A DNA stretch of 64,000 nt from Flavobacteriaceae bacterium. GTDB taxonomy: Bacteria > Bacteroidota > Bacteroidia > Flavobacteriales > Flavobacteriaceae. Within the stretch, counting starts at the first letter, position 1. The number at the start of each line of letters is the position of its first letter. Shown here one piece after another: positions 34,140-42,711 of the stretch. The stretch lies in NCBI GenBank assembly GCA_013001285.1, contig JABDMU010000044.1, positions 62,001 through 126,000 of the forward strand. Reading direction: 5' to 3'. The notes beneath the pieces are model-generated. The model ran no database searches and was not told where the DNA came from. It saw nothing but the letters and a program-made list of their open reading frames with translations. Position numbers and translations under genes: made by a program.

Positions 34140-35717
34140 TTAAGCGTATTTAGCTGAAAGGTCTTTACAAACATTAGTTAAGGTATTGGTCACTTCATCT
34201 GTTAATTTCCCTGATTTCAGTGTGTCTAATACATCTCTATGTTTTGCATTTAAGAATTCTAAATAGTCTCTTTCAAATTCTTTTACTTTTTCAACTGGGA
34301 CATCTTTTAAAAGGTTCTTCGAACCTGCATAGATGATCGCAATTTGATCTTCAACAGTATACGGATCGTTTTGAGCTTGCTTTAAGATCTCAACATTACG
34401 TCTACCTTTTTCAATCACATTTAATGTCGCAGCATCAAGGTCGGAACCAAACTTAGCAAAGGCTTCCAATTCACGGAATTGCGCTTGATCTAGCTTTAAT
34501 GTACCCGCAACTTTTTTCATTGATTTGATCTGGGCGTTACCTCCTACACGAGATACCGAAATACCTACGTTAATTGCAGGGCGCACACCTGAGTTGAACA
34601 AATCACTTTCTAAGAAGATCTGTCCATCTGTAATTGATATCACGTTAGTTGGGATATAAGCCGAAACGTCACCCGCTTGTGTTTCAATAATTGGCAATGC
34701 AGTTAATGATCCACCACCTTTTACAATTGGTTTTAATGCATCAGGAAGGTCATTCATTGCTTTAGCAATACCATCATCATTAATGACTTTTGCAGAGCGC
34801 TCAAGTAATCTTGAGTGTAAATAAAAGACATCACCTGGGTAAGCCTCACGTCCTGGAGGACGACGTAATAATAAAGATACTTCACGATAAGCAACTGCTT
34901 GCTTAGATAGATCATCATAAATGATCAAGGCTGGACGACCAGTATCTCTAAAATACTCACCAATTGCAGCCCCTGCAAAAGGAGCATAAACTTGCATTGG
35001 TGCAGGATCTGATGCGTTAGCAGCTACAATTACTGTATAAGCCATAGCACCTCTTTCTTCTAAGGTTTTTGCAATTCCTGCAACTGTTGAAGCTTTTTGT
35101 CCAACCGCTACATAAATACAAAATACAGGTTCGCCTGCATCGTAAAATTCTTTTTGATTTAAGATGGTATCAATACAAACTGTTGTTTTACCAGTTTGAC
35201 GGTCACCAATAACTAATTCACGTTGACCACGTCCTACGGGAATCATAGCATCAATTGATTTAATTCCAGTTTGTAGAGGTTCAGTTACTGGTTCACGATA
35301 AATAACACCTGGAGCTTTACGTTCAAGAGGCATTTCATAAAGTTCTCCACCAATTGGTCCTTTACCATCAATTGGGTTACCTAGGGTATCCACAACACGA
35401 CCAACAATATTTTCACCAACTTTAACAGAGGCAATACGTTCGGTACGCTTAACAGTCGCTCCTTCTTTAATTTCTTTTGAAGGCCCTAATAATACAACAC
35501 CCACGTTATCTTCTTCAAGGTTAAGAACGATACCTTCAAGTCCATTTTCAAATTCAACGAGCTCACCATATTGTGCATTTGATAAGCCGTATACACGTGC
35601 AATACCATCACCAATGGTTAATACTGATCCTACTTCGTCAAGTGAAGCACTTGTTTCAAATCCTGAAAGTTGTTGTTTTAAGATTGCTGATACTTCAGCT
35701 GGTTTTACTTCTGCCAT
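34140..35717 (-). CDS. atpA: F1 ATP synthase alpha subunit
   Basis: 525 residues. Regulatory nucleotide-binding subunit of the F1 hexamer. P-loop GDRQTGKT at 171-178, [20 protein letters not shown] and the alpha signature [14 protein letters not shown] are intact. Length is normal. The beta partner (atpD) and epsilon (atpC) are not in this window. From family knowledge these are usually at a separate locus in Bacteroidota. Confidence 0.98.
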   Translation of the reverse strand: MAEVKPAEVSAILKQQLSGFETSASLDEVGSVLTIGDGIARVYGLSNAQYGELVEFENGLEGIVLNLEEDNVGVVLLGPSKEIKEGATVKRTERIASVKVGENIVGRVVDTLGNPIDGKGPIGGELYEMPLERKAPGVIYREPVTEPLQTGIKSIDAMIPVGRGQRELVIGDRQTGKTTVCIDTILNQKEFYDAGEPVFCIYVAVGQKASTVAGIAKTLEERGAMAYTVIVAANASDPAPMQVYAPFAGAAIGEYFRDTGRPALIIYDDLSKQAVAYREVSLLLRRPPGREAYPGDVFYLHSRLLERSAKVINDDGIAKAMNDLPDALKPIVKGGGSLTALPIIETQAGDVSAYIPTNVISITDGQIFLESDLFNSGVRPAINVGISVSRVGGNAQIKSMKKVAGTLKLDQAQFRELEAFAKFGSDLDAATLNVIEKGRRNVEILKQAQNDPYTVEDQIAIIYAGSKNLLKDVPVEKVKEFERDYLEFLNAKHRDVLDTLKSGKLTDEVTNTLTNVCKDLSAKYA

Positions 35718-35751
35718 CTCTTTTTATTTAGATATTAGATACTTATCTATC

Positions 35752-36288
35752 TTAGTTTAATGTAAATTCTCTTTTTAATGTATTCAATTGATTGGCGATA
35801 CTTGCATTATACTGCTTATCTCCAATGCGTAGAATGAAACCTCCTAAGATGCTTTCATCTACTATATTTTCAAGCTCTACAGCCTTATTTGTTAATTCTT
35901 TGACCTTAGCTAATACTTTGATCTCTAACTCACTTGTCATTGGTACAGCTGTTGTTACTGAAGCCTTTTCCTTGCCGTTTAAGTCATCGAACAATTCATT
36001 GTAAGTTGCCGCAACATCTGCTAAAATAGATAAGCGATTATTCGAAATCAATAAATCAAAAACTTGCGTGCTCAATTTATTAATTCCTGAAAATATATTG
36101 ACCAAGGCCGATTTTTTAAGATCGGTTTTTACAACGTCACTTTTTAAAATTCTGCTCAGTTCACGACTTTCAGATACAGTCTGTGAGATCAATTTCATAT
36201 CGGCATTAACAGCCTCTGATGAGTTCTGATCTTTTGCTAGGCTTAAAATTGCTTTCGCATAACGAATTGCTGCTCTTGATCTTGCCAT
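35752..36288 (-). CDS. atpH: ATP synthase delta subunit (OSCP)
   Basis: 178 residues. Peripheral-stalk subunit linking F1 alpha to subunit b. N-terminal helical domain (RAAIRYAKAILSLAKD) and the C-terminal OSCP signature (VDESILGGFILRIGDKQYNASIANQL) are present. Located between atpF and atpA as expected, 7 bases after atpF. Confidence 0.95.
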   Translation of the reverse strand: MARSRAAIRYAKAILSLAKDQNSSEAVNADMKLISQTVSESRELSRILKSDVVKTDLKKSALVNIFSGINKLSTQVFDLLISNNRLSILADVAATYNELFDDLNGKEKASVTTAVPMTSELEIKVLAKVKELTNKAVELENIVDESILGGFILRIGDKQYNASIANQLNTLKREFTLN

Positions 36289-36295
36289 TTCTGAT

Positions 36296-36784
36296 TTAAT
36301 TTAATGCTGCATCACCTAACATAGACTCGACCAATTGGATCTGTTTGTCTTTATTAGATAATTCATCACGAACTACTTTTTCTGCAATATCAACGGCCAG
36401 TCCTGCTACATGGCTTTTCAATTCAGCCATAGCTGCTTTTTTCTCACCTTCAATTGCTGTTTGTGCCTGTTCTATCATTTTAGAAGCTTGAGTTTGAGCT
36501 TCATCTTTCGCATCAGCTATCATTTTTGCTTTTAACTCACGTGCTTCTTTAAGCATGGCTTCACGCTCAGCACGCGCTTCTTTTAGAATTCGCTCATTGT
36601 CGGCTTGAAGGTTTTCCATTTCAAGGCGCGCTTTTTCAGCTTGATCTAAAGCATCTTTAATAGAGCTTTCTCTGTCATTTACTGATTTCAAAATTGGTTT
36701 CCAAGCATATTTAGACAATACGAAGAATAAAACTCCGAAAGCTATAGTGGTCCAAAATATTAATCCGATTTCTGGTGTTAACAT
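36296..36784 (-). CDS. atpF: ATP synthase Fo subunit b
   Basis: 162 residues. One N-terminal membrane helix (about 6-24, GLIFWTTIAFGVLFFVLSKYAW), then a long alanine/glutamate-rich coiled coil forming the peripheral stalk. Typical length. It follows a strong intercistronic hairpin after atpE, which may reduce its expression relative to the c subunit. Confidence 0.95.
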   Translation of the reverse strand: MLTPEIGLIFWTTIAFGVLFFVLSKYAWKPILKSVNDRESSIKDALDQAEKARLEMENLQADNERILKEARAEREAMLKEARELKAKMIADAKDEAQTQASKMIEQAQTAIEGEKKAAMAELKSHVAGLAVDIAEKVVRDELSNKDKQIQLVESMLGDAALN

Positions 36785-36811
36785 CCTTTTTTAATTTTAA
36801 TTTTTAAATAA

Positions 36812-36844
36812 GATTAAGGTGCAACCAACCGTTGCACCTTAATC
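36812..36844 (-). promoter_or_regulatory. Strong hairpin between atpE and atpF
   Basis: Perfect 14-bp stem GATTAAGGTGCAAC / GTTGCACCTTAATC with a 5-base loop, 11 bases after the atpE stop. There is no clean T run after it on the - strand, so it looks less like a full terminator and more like a partial attenuator or an mRNA 3' end-protecting structure for the highly needed c subunit. Confidence 0.75.
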
Positions 36845-36854
36845 AAATGGTTTT

Positions 36855-37082
<228 letters not shown>

Positions 37083-37099
37083 TTAAAAGTGTTCTTTTT

Positions 37100-38218
37100 T
37101 TAATGATCGTCATGTTCTGCTGTAGCCATACCTATATATAGTGCCGATAAAATGGTAAATATATATGCTTGAATGGCAACAACTAAAATTTCAATCAAAC
37201 TAATAAAAACAACGAATGCTACAGACACAGGTGCTACCACATATCCTGCAACATCGCCATACATATTTTTAAAGAAAAATATTAAACTTATTAAGGCCAA
37301 GATCACGATATGTCCTGCTGTAATGTTCGCGAACAAACGTATGAACAGTGAAATTGGTTTTGTAAATACACCGATCAATTCAATAGGTGCTAAAAATATC
37401 TTCATTGGGACAGGCACTCCAGGCATCCAAAATATATGCTTCCAGTAGTCTTTGTTCCCATTTAAATTTGTAATCAAAAAGGTAATGGTCGCTAATGCAA
37501 ATGTAAATGCAATGTTTCCACTTAAATTCGCACTGAATGGAAAGAATGGTATCAAACCAAAAATGTTATTCAACCATATAAAAAAGAAAATGGTCAATAA
37601 AAATGGTAAAAAGCGCTTGTGTTTTTTCTCCCCAATATTTGGAATAGCGATATCATTCTTCACGAAAAGGATAAGCGGCTCTGTAAATTTTGCGATTCCA
37701 GTGGGTACATTATTTTCTGATTTTCTATATGCTCTTGCCGAACCAATGAACAACAGCATCAAGACAATCATAGAAAGAAATAAGGTGAAAACGTTTTTCG
37801 TAATTGAAAAATCGAGCATACGCTCATTTACAGGATGTTCTTCATCGTCTAGGGTCACATAAGCCCCATCAGCATTTGCCGTATCATTGGCATAATAGAT
37901 CTTGCCGTGATAATTAACAAGCTTCTGCCCTTTTTTCTCAACAATAACTTTGCCTTCTTCGTCATGATGAAATTCACTCGACATAAAAGTTACAAGGCCT
38001 TCATTGGTCCATAAAATAATAGGTAGTGGGACTGACACAGGGTGACCATTCCAATCCAGAATATGGAAATTATGAGAATCACTAACGTGATGCAATATCA
38101 TTTCAGTGATATCTAATTCTTCCTCAATTTCATTCTCAATTTTATCCTGGGAAAAACCCAAAAAAGATACCGATAAAAAAAGGCTTAATAAAAGTGTCTT
38201 AAATGTGTTGATTTGCAT
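37100..38218 (-). CDS. atpB: ATP synthase Fo subunit a, long Bacteroidota form with signal peptide
   Basis: 372 residues, about 100 longer than E. coli subunit a. It begins with a signal peptide (TLLLSLFLSVSFLGFSQ), then a ~110-residue acidic and His-rich extracytoplasmic segment. The membrane domain starts near 140. The conserved helix with the essential arginine is ISLFIRLFANITAGHI. It forms the proton half-channels against the c ring. The extra N-terminal domain is known in Bacteroidota relatives; its role is unclear. First gene after the operon promoter. Confidence 0.96.
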   Translation of the reverse strand: MQINTFKTLLLSLFLSVSFLGFSQDKIENEIEEELDITEMILHHVSDSHNFHILDWNGHPVSVPLPIILWTNEGLVTFMSSEFHHDEEGKVIVEKKGQKLVNYHGKIYYANDTANADGAYVTLDDEEHPVNERMLDFSITKNVFTLFLSMIVLMLLFIGSARAYRKSENNVPTGIAKFTEPLILFVKNDIAIPNIGEKKHKRFLPFLLTIFFFIWLNNIFGLIPFFPFSANLSGNIAFTFALATITFLITNLNGNKDYWKHIFWMPGVPVPMKIFLAPIELIGVFTKPISLFIRLFANITAGHIVILALISLIFFFKNMYGDVAGYVVAPVSVAFVVFISLIEILVVAIQAYIFTILSALYIGMATAEHDDH

Positions 38219-38258
38219 CAGTTTGTTAAATTAAAATACCCTGTTTTTAAATTCGGTG

Positions 38259-38288
38259 CAAATGTACACACATTAAATTAATTAACAA
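38259..38288 (-). promoter_or_regulatory. Promoter of the atpBEFHAG operon
   Basis: On the - strand, TTG at 38288-38286 (within GTTTGTTAA), 19-base spacer, TACATTTG at 38266-38259 (exact TAnnTTTG). The atpB ATG follows about 40 bases later. The -33 region is also one arm of an inverted repeat with 38221-38229 (GTTTGTTAA / TTAACAAAC). Confidence 0.75.
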
Positions 38289-38305
38289 ACTAAAACTAGC
38301 TTTGT

Positions 38306-38689
38306 TTACAATTTCTGAAGAAATTTATTTATGCTTAAAATTTCGAAGGTTAAAAAGAGAAAATAGGGGATGAAAAAATTGATGACTTCAAGTTGAGAAT
38401 GCTCTGGTTTTTTTAAAAATAATGGCAGTAAAAATAAAATCGCCAGGAACATTTTTGCAATGGTCAATGCTAGAAATGTATAAAATATCTTTTTGCTTCC
38501 TTTTTGGGTTTGATAACTCAAAATTCCATAAACTGCCAGAACCAATACTGCATTAAATAAATAGATCATCCAAATCTTGATTTGAAGATCACCATCATAA
38601 AATTGAAACATCAAATAGGAGTGAATTCCAAAAAGTACGAGTGAAAAAAGTAAAAGTTTTATTCCAAAACTTTTGAGGTCGCTGGTCAT
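38306..38689 (-). CDS. Small four-helix membrane protein in the AtpI position
   Basis: 127 residues with four predicted membrane helices (about 12-30, 40-60, 70-92, 100-120). Sequence features such as FGIHSYLMFQF match uncharacterised flavobacterial proteins that I believe belong to DUF6168, though I am not certain. Its position between AtpZ and AtpB is where AtpI, a c-ring assembly or Mg/Ca transport helper, lies in other bacteria. Functional equivalence is inference. Confidence 0.72.
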   Translation of the reverse strand: MTSDLKSFGIKLLLFSLVLFGIHSYLMFQFYDGDLQIKIWMIYLFNAVLVLAVYGILSYQTQKGSKKIFYTFLALTIAKMFLAILFLLPLFLKKPEHSQLEVINFFIPYFLFLTFEILSINKFLQKL

Positions 38690-38696
38690 AACTGCA

Positions 38697-38951
38697 TTAA
38701 TCTTTGGTCAATGAATTGATTTGTTTGAGTACAAAATACATGGCAATGGCAAATCCTATAAAGGTTAAAATAATAGTATAAATATCATTTTCGTTTTGAT
38801 AATGTTCGTCTAACCTATAGCCAATATAGGCTCCTAAACCAGTGATAGCAGCCATTTGAAAAGCAACTCCCGATAGTGCGACTACCGTTTTAAGCTGATT
38901 TCCCTGTTTCTTCTTGTCCTTGTTGGGTTGGTTTTTTCTGTTGTTGGTCAC
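38697..38951 (-). CDS. atpZ: AtpZ-like ATP synthase accessory membrane protein
   Basis: 84 residues. Two membrane helices (about 23-45 and 57-78) with the motif GVAFQMAAITGLGAYIGYRLD, typical of AtpZ/ATPase_gene1 proteins that precede atp operons. The start is a GTG at 38951; a stop lies a few codons upstream and no other start occurs before the first helix. The gene therefore must overlap the bactofilin gene by 62 bases in another frame. It probably assists ATP synthase assembly or ion supply. Confidence 0.85.
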   Translation of the reverse strand: MTNNRKNQPNKDKKKQGNQLKTVVALSGVAFQMAAITGLGAYIGYRLDEHYQNENDIYTIILTFIGFAIAMYFVLKQINSLTKD

Positions 38952-39330
38952 CTTTGTTTAATTCTTTAACGCCGCCTTTCATATTACAAACCGCATTGAA
39001 TGTGGCTCCAGGTTCAACAGACAGTTTTCCTACTTCAACTTCTCCTTGAATATAGGCCGACGATTTCAGAGAAAGCGTCCCCGATAATTTAAGTTTTCCA
39101 GAGAAGCTACCTTCAAAATCAGCATTGGCTCCTTCTATTGTGCCGTTGACAAATCCTGATTTTCCAACAACAACTTTACCTTGAGTTCGGATATTTCCTT
39201 CTACTTGCCCATCAATTCTAAATGGTCCTTTGCTTATGATATCACCCACGATCTTTGTATCCTGAGCGATAATGTTCTGATGTGTTGAATCTTCTTGTGT
39301 CATTTTTCCTTTTTTGTTATCTGAAAACAT
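38890..39330 (-). CDS. Bactofilin family cytoskeletal protein
   Basis: 146 residues. A beta-helical DUF583/bactofilin core (about 20-120): IVGDIISKGPFRIDGQVEGNI, GKVVVGKSGFVNGTIEG, SAYIQGEVEVGKLSVEPGATF. The tail is Gln/Lys/Glu-rich. Bactofilins polymerise without nucleotide and organise cell-shape or envelope proteins at the membrane. The last 62 bases also encode the start of AtpZ. The upstream neighbour is porW, 18 bases away. Confidence 0.92.
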   Translation of the reverse strand: MFSDNKKGKMTQEDSTHQNIIAQDTKIVGDIISKGPFRIDGQVEGNIRTQGKVVVGKSGFVNGTIEGANADFEGSFSGKLKLSGTLSLKSSAYIQGEVEVGKLSVEPGATFNAVCNMKGGVKELNKGDQQQKKPTQQGQEETGKSA

Positions 39331-39348
39331 GGTTCTGTGTTTAATCAG

Positions 39349-41895
39349 TTATTGAGATTTTAAATACAATTCCAAATTCTTATGAATTTGAACAACTTGA
39401 TAGTTCAATGATGAAATTGCAAAATGTTCTTTTTCAATACTGTTCTCGTATTCATTCAAAATTTCTGCAAATCCTGTTGCACCATCAATACTTTTTAATC
39501 CGTGAACAACAACAAATTTGGTGTTCTTATCGTAAAGGTCAACTGAGGTTTTTAAATCAAAATATTTTACTTTGGCAACAGCTTTATCTAATTCTTTTAC
39601 AAAAGCTGTGATCTCCTCATCATTTGGGTTAGGGAACTGATAAATAACTTTAAAGCTTGTTGCTTGATCATCCTCGATAAACTCGCTTTTTTCTAAAAGC
39701 GGTAATGTAGATGAAATCATACTTTCGGCCTTTTTCCCCTCTGGACTATTCGGATAGTTCAAGGCGATATAATTGATAGCCTCCTTGTAGGAATCAAAAC
39801 CATATAAACGTCCTTTTGAAACGGCTTTTAGAAACTCATACTTTGGTACTATGGCTTCCCCGTCAAATAAGGTAATATATTTATCACTTTGAGTGATAAC
39901 CTCATCATATTCTTGTGCTTCAAACTTTTGATATAAAGTTTTATATATGTTCTCAGGGCTGTTCTCATCTTCAGCAAGTGCTGTGTTTGGATTCAATAAT
40001 ATTGTTGCATAGCGTGAATCAGGATGATTTTTAATGATATCATTCTTAGCAATTTCTGCTTCATCATTTTGCCCTAATAATTCATATATTTTATACAAAT
40101 TATATTTTGAAGGCAATACCAAACGTTCTTCTGGATCGTTCTTTAAAAGGTTTTCTAATTTCTCTTTTGCAAGTTCAAATTCTTTAAATTTTTCTTTATA
40201 GATAAGGCCTAACTGATAGTAGGCGAAATTGCGATCCCTAGCTAAACTATCAATAGCTGTTTGCTCGGTTGGTATTCGTGATATGTAGAATTCAGGATCA
40301 TAAAGTTCATCTTCAGTAGCATTGGCAATGGTTTCGTCTATAACCTCAACATTTCCAGCGGTTCTATTTTTATTAGACCAGCGCCAATTATCTTCCAGTT
40401 GACGCTCTCCCCAGGTTTGGATGAATTCATTCTTTCCAAAGGCTACCGTTGTTGGATTATAAAAATAAAAGGTGTTGGCGTTGGCATTATCTCTGCCGTT
40501 TGTTAGTTTACTTCCTTTGTCTGCGTTATTTATTGTGCTAGCGGCATCTCTTATGCGTTTGTCGCTATCAGCCTTTTCTTTAGCTTCTTCAGCTTGCTTT
40601 TTAAGATCACTCGTGTAACTAGTAAACAAAGCTAAACGTTCAGCTTCCGACATAGTCACAAGACTTAAAATACTATCGTTGCGTTGTGCGATGTCTTCGT
40701 AAAAAATCACATCATCCAAATTATCCCGTTTCCTTTTTATAGCTCTGTAAAGCTTAGTGTTTTGTTTCAAATTAAGTAATGTACTATCAAAATAAGCGCC
40801 TGCGCTTCTATACACAGCATCATCAAAGTTCATGTTCCCGAGTTCCTGGTAGCTCAATGCATTCAGAAATTTATCATTTGAGCCCGTTCGTAGTGATCTA
40901 TTATAATAGGTTGTCGCCAAACTATCTGAAGCATTGGTTAAATGAAACGCGGCTATTTGATGATAGATCTTATCTAGGTAAGGTCTATTTTCTCTGTTCT
41001 CTTCCAGATCTGTCAGGAGTTCAAGAAATTCCATTTTATTTCCTTCCTCGAAATCAAAGTTCTTAGCTTTTTCAAGATGCGCGCTGATGTAATAAATTCT
41101 CGGTGTTTTTCTGTGAAGTTCAATGATCTTATCGAAGGCAATATTAGCGCTATCCTTTTTACCAAGTTCATTATAAAGTTGTCCTTGAATAAATAAATAG
41201 CGTCCGCGCTCATCATCACTTTTGGTTGCATTTGATGCAATCTTAAGTTGGGCAATTGCAGTATCCAGAACTTTTAGATTAATATATGCCTGTGCTAAAG
41301 TAGAAGTGGCATCTGCTAGATCTTGTTTCTCAATGTTCTCCTGTTCTAGTAGGCGTTTTAAGTTTTTGATTGCAAGCTCATCGTTATCTAGGCGAAGATT
41401 GGTTTTTTCTCTCCAGATCTTTGCTTGATTGATCTTGTCACTTGCAGGATATTTAAATAAGATATAGTTGAAAGCTTCCTGAGCTGGAATAAACCGCTGA
41501 TCAAAATAACGCGCCTTCCCCAATAATAAATACGATTCATCTATTTGAGGGTTGCGTTCTTTACCTTGAATATTCATTGAATGACGCTGAATTGCTTTTA
41601 CGGCTTTTTCTTCGGCGCGTTCAAAATCTGCATTTTTTGATTGCCCTGGAAGGACAATTTCATCCTCAATTTGCATGCGTTCAACCGGCAGAATTTCCCA
41701 ATAGTTATCAAAGTAACCAGAGTTCAAGTTTTCACGACCTTGCTCAAGTGCAATATTGCCATTGTAAAGAATGTTATATTCTGTTCCTATTGAATGCCAG
41801 TTCCTATTTATGAAACTGTTCTTTTTTCTAGAACAGCCAACAATTGTTATCACTGCTAATAGAAGATAAACATTATGCTTAAAAATTATTTTCAA
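39349..41895 (-). CDS. porW: Type IX secretion / gliding lipoprotein PorW (SprE)
   Basis: 848 residues from a TTG start (no in-frame ATG before the signal sequence). Signal peptide with lipobox IVGC, Cys21. The mature start with NRNWHSIGTEYNILYNG, then TPR repeats throughout (for example YLLLGKARYFDQRFIPAQEAFNYI), fits SprE/PorW. From published work this outer-membrane lipoprotein is needed for T9SS secretion and gliding and connects the PorKLMN motor to the SprA/Sov translocon. The S8 protease of this window would be a client. Confidence 0.9.
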   Translation of the reverse strand: MKIIFKHNVYLLLAVITIVGCSRKKNSFINRNWHSIGTEYNILYNGNIALEQGRENLNSGYFDNYWEILPVERMQIEDEIVLPGQSKNADFERAEEKAVKAIQRHSMNIQGKERNPQIDESYLLLGKARYFDQRFIPAQEAFNYILFKYPASDKINQAKIWREKTNLRLDNDELAIKNLKRLLEQENIEKQDLADATSTLAQAYINLKVLDTAIAQLKIASNATKSDDERGRYLFIQGQLYNELGKKDSANIAFDKIIELHRKTPRIYYISAHLEKAKNFDFEEGNKMEFLELLTDLEENRENRPYLDKIYHQIAAFHLTNASDSLATTYYNRSLRTGSNDKFLNALSYQELGNMNFDDAVYRSAGAYFDSTLLNLKQNTKLYRAIKRKRDNLDDVIFYEDIAQRNDSILSLVTMSEAERLALFTSYTSDLKKQAEEAKEKADSDKRIRDAASTINNADKGSKLTNGRDNANANTFYFYNPTTVAFGKNEFIQTWGERQLEDNWRWSNKNRTAGNVEVIDETIANATEDELYDPEFYISRIPTEQTAIDSLARDRNFAYYQLGLIYKEKFKEFELAKEKLENLLKNDPEERLVLPSKYNLYKIYELLGQNDEAEIAKNDIIKNHPDSRYATILLNPNTALAEDENSPENIYKTLYQKFEAQEYDEVITQSDKYITLFDGEAIVPKYEFLKAVSKGRLYGFDSYKEAINYIALNYPNSPEGKKAESMISSTLPLLEKSEFIEDDQATSFKVIYQFPNPNDEEITAFVKELDKAVAKVKYFDLKTSVDLYDKNTKFVVVHGLKSIDGATGFAEILNEYENSIEKEHFAISSLNYQVVQIHKNLELYLKSQ

Positions 41896-42000
41896 CCTTG
41901 GTTCTTTTTGGTGTTTTTATAACTAAACCTGCCGCATAATAGTATGCAGAATCGTAAAAATAATCATCTTTTTCTATTTTAGGCTATAAACAGGAGACTT

Positions 42001-42708
42001 TTAGACCATAAACTGGCCTGAGAAGTGCTGCTCTAATTCCTTTAAAGTAGCTTCGCTAGTTTGAAGATCTTTTACGATATCCCCTTTTTCTAAAACTACA
42101 ATACGTTCGCAAACATCGGTCACGTGCATAAGATCATGACTAGAAACGAGAATGGTGACGCCTTGCTTTTCAGCCAAATCTTTTAAGATCTGCTTGAGTC
42201 TGATTTGGGTTGTAGGATCTAGATTGGCAAAGGGTTCGTCTAGGATGATAACTTCTGGATTCCCGATTAATGCAGCCACAATTCCGGCTTTTTTCTGATT
42301 TCCTTTACTTAAATCTCTTAGATACTTTTTCTTTCCAAGTATCTCATCATGGAAAAAATCTTGAAAATTAGAAAGCAATTTATCGACATCAGCTTTATTC
42401 TGATTTCTTAATTCGCCTATGAAATAAAAATACTCTTCCGCGGTCAAATAACCGATAAGAAAACTTTCGTCAATAAAGGATGAAGTAAATGGTTTCCATG
42501 CCTCGCTTTCATGAACCAAAACATCATTGTTATTGATATAGCCCGAAGACGGTTGAATAAGGTCTAAAAGAAGGCTAAAAAAAGTGGTTTTCCCAGCGCC
42601 ATTATTCCCTACAAGTCCAAAACTTTGGCCTTTAGGAATTTCGAGATGTTCAATATTTAGCACTTGAACATTATTATATTTCTTAGTTAATTGACTTACT
42701 GAAATCAT
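42001..42708 (-). CDS. ABC transporter ATP-binding protein (partner of DUF5687)
   Basis: 235 residues. Single ATPase domain: Walker A GNNGAGKT at 34-41, a divergent signature LSKGNQKKAG, Walker B VIILDEPFANLD and the H-loop SSHD. It follows the DUF5687 membrane gene by 3 bases, so together they form one exporter-type ABC system. Substrate unknown. The 105-base gap to porW shows no terminator or exact promoter match, so porW may be read from the same transcript. Confidence 0.9.
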   Translation of the reverse strand: MISVSQLTKKYNNVQVLNIEHLEIPKGQSFGLVGNNGAGKTTFFSLLLDLIQPSSGYINNNDVLVHESEAWKPFTSSFIDESFLIGYLTAEEYFYFIGELRNQNKADVDKLLSNFQDFFHDEILGKKKYLRDLSKGNQKKAGIVAALIGNPEVIILDEPFANLDPTTQIRLKQILKDLAEKQGVTILVSSHDLMHVTDVCERIVVLEKGDIVKDLQTSEATLKELEQHFSGQFMV

Positions 42709-42711
42709 GTT

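Noticed and set aside
37173..37862. Two open frames (91 and 136 codons) on the + strand opposite atpB
   Set aside because: They mirror a hydrophobic gene and give Lys/Asn/Phe-rich shadow translations with no recognisable domain.
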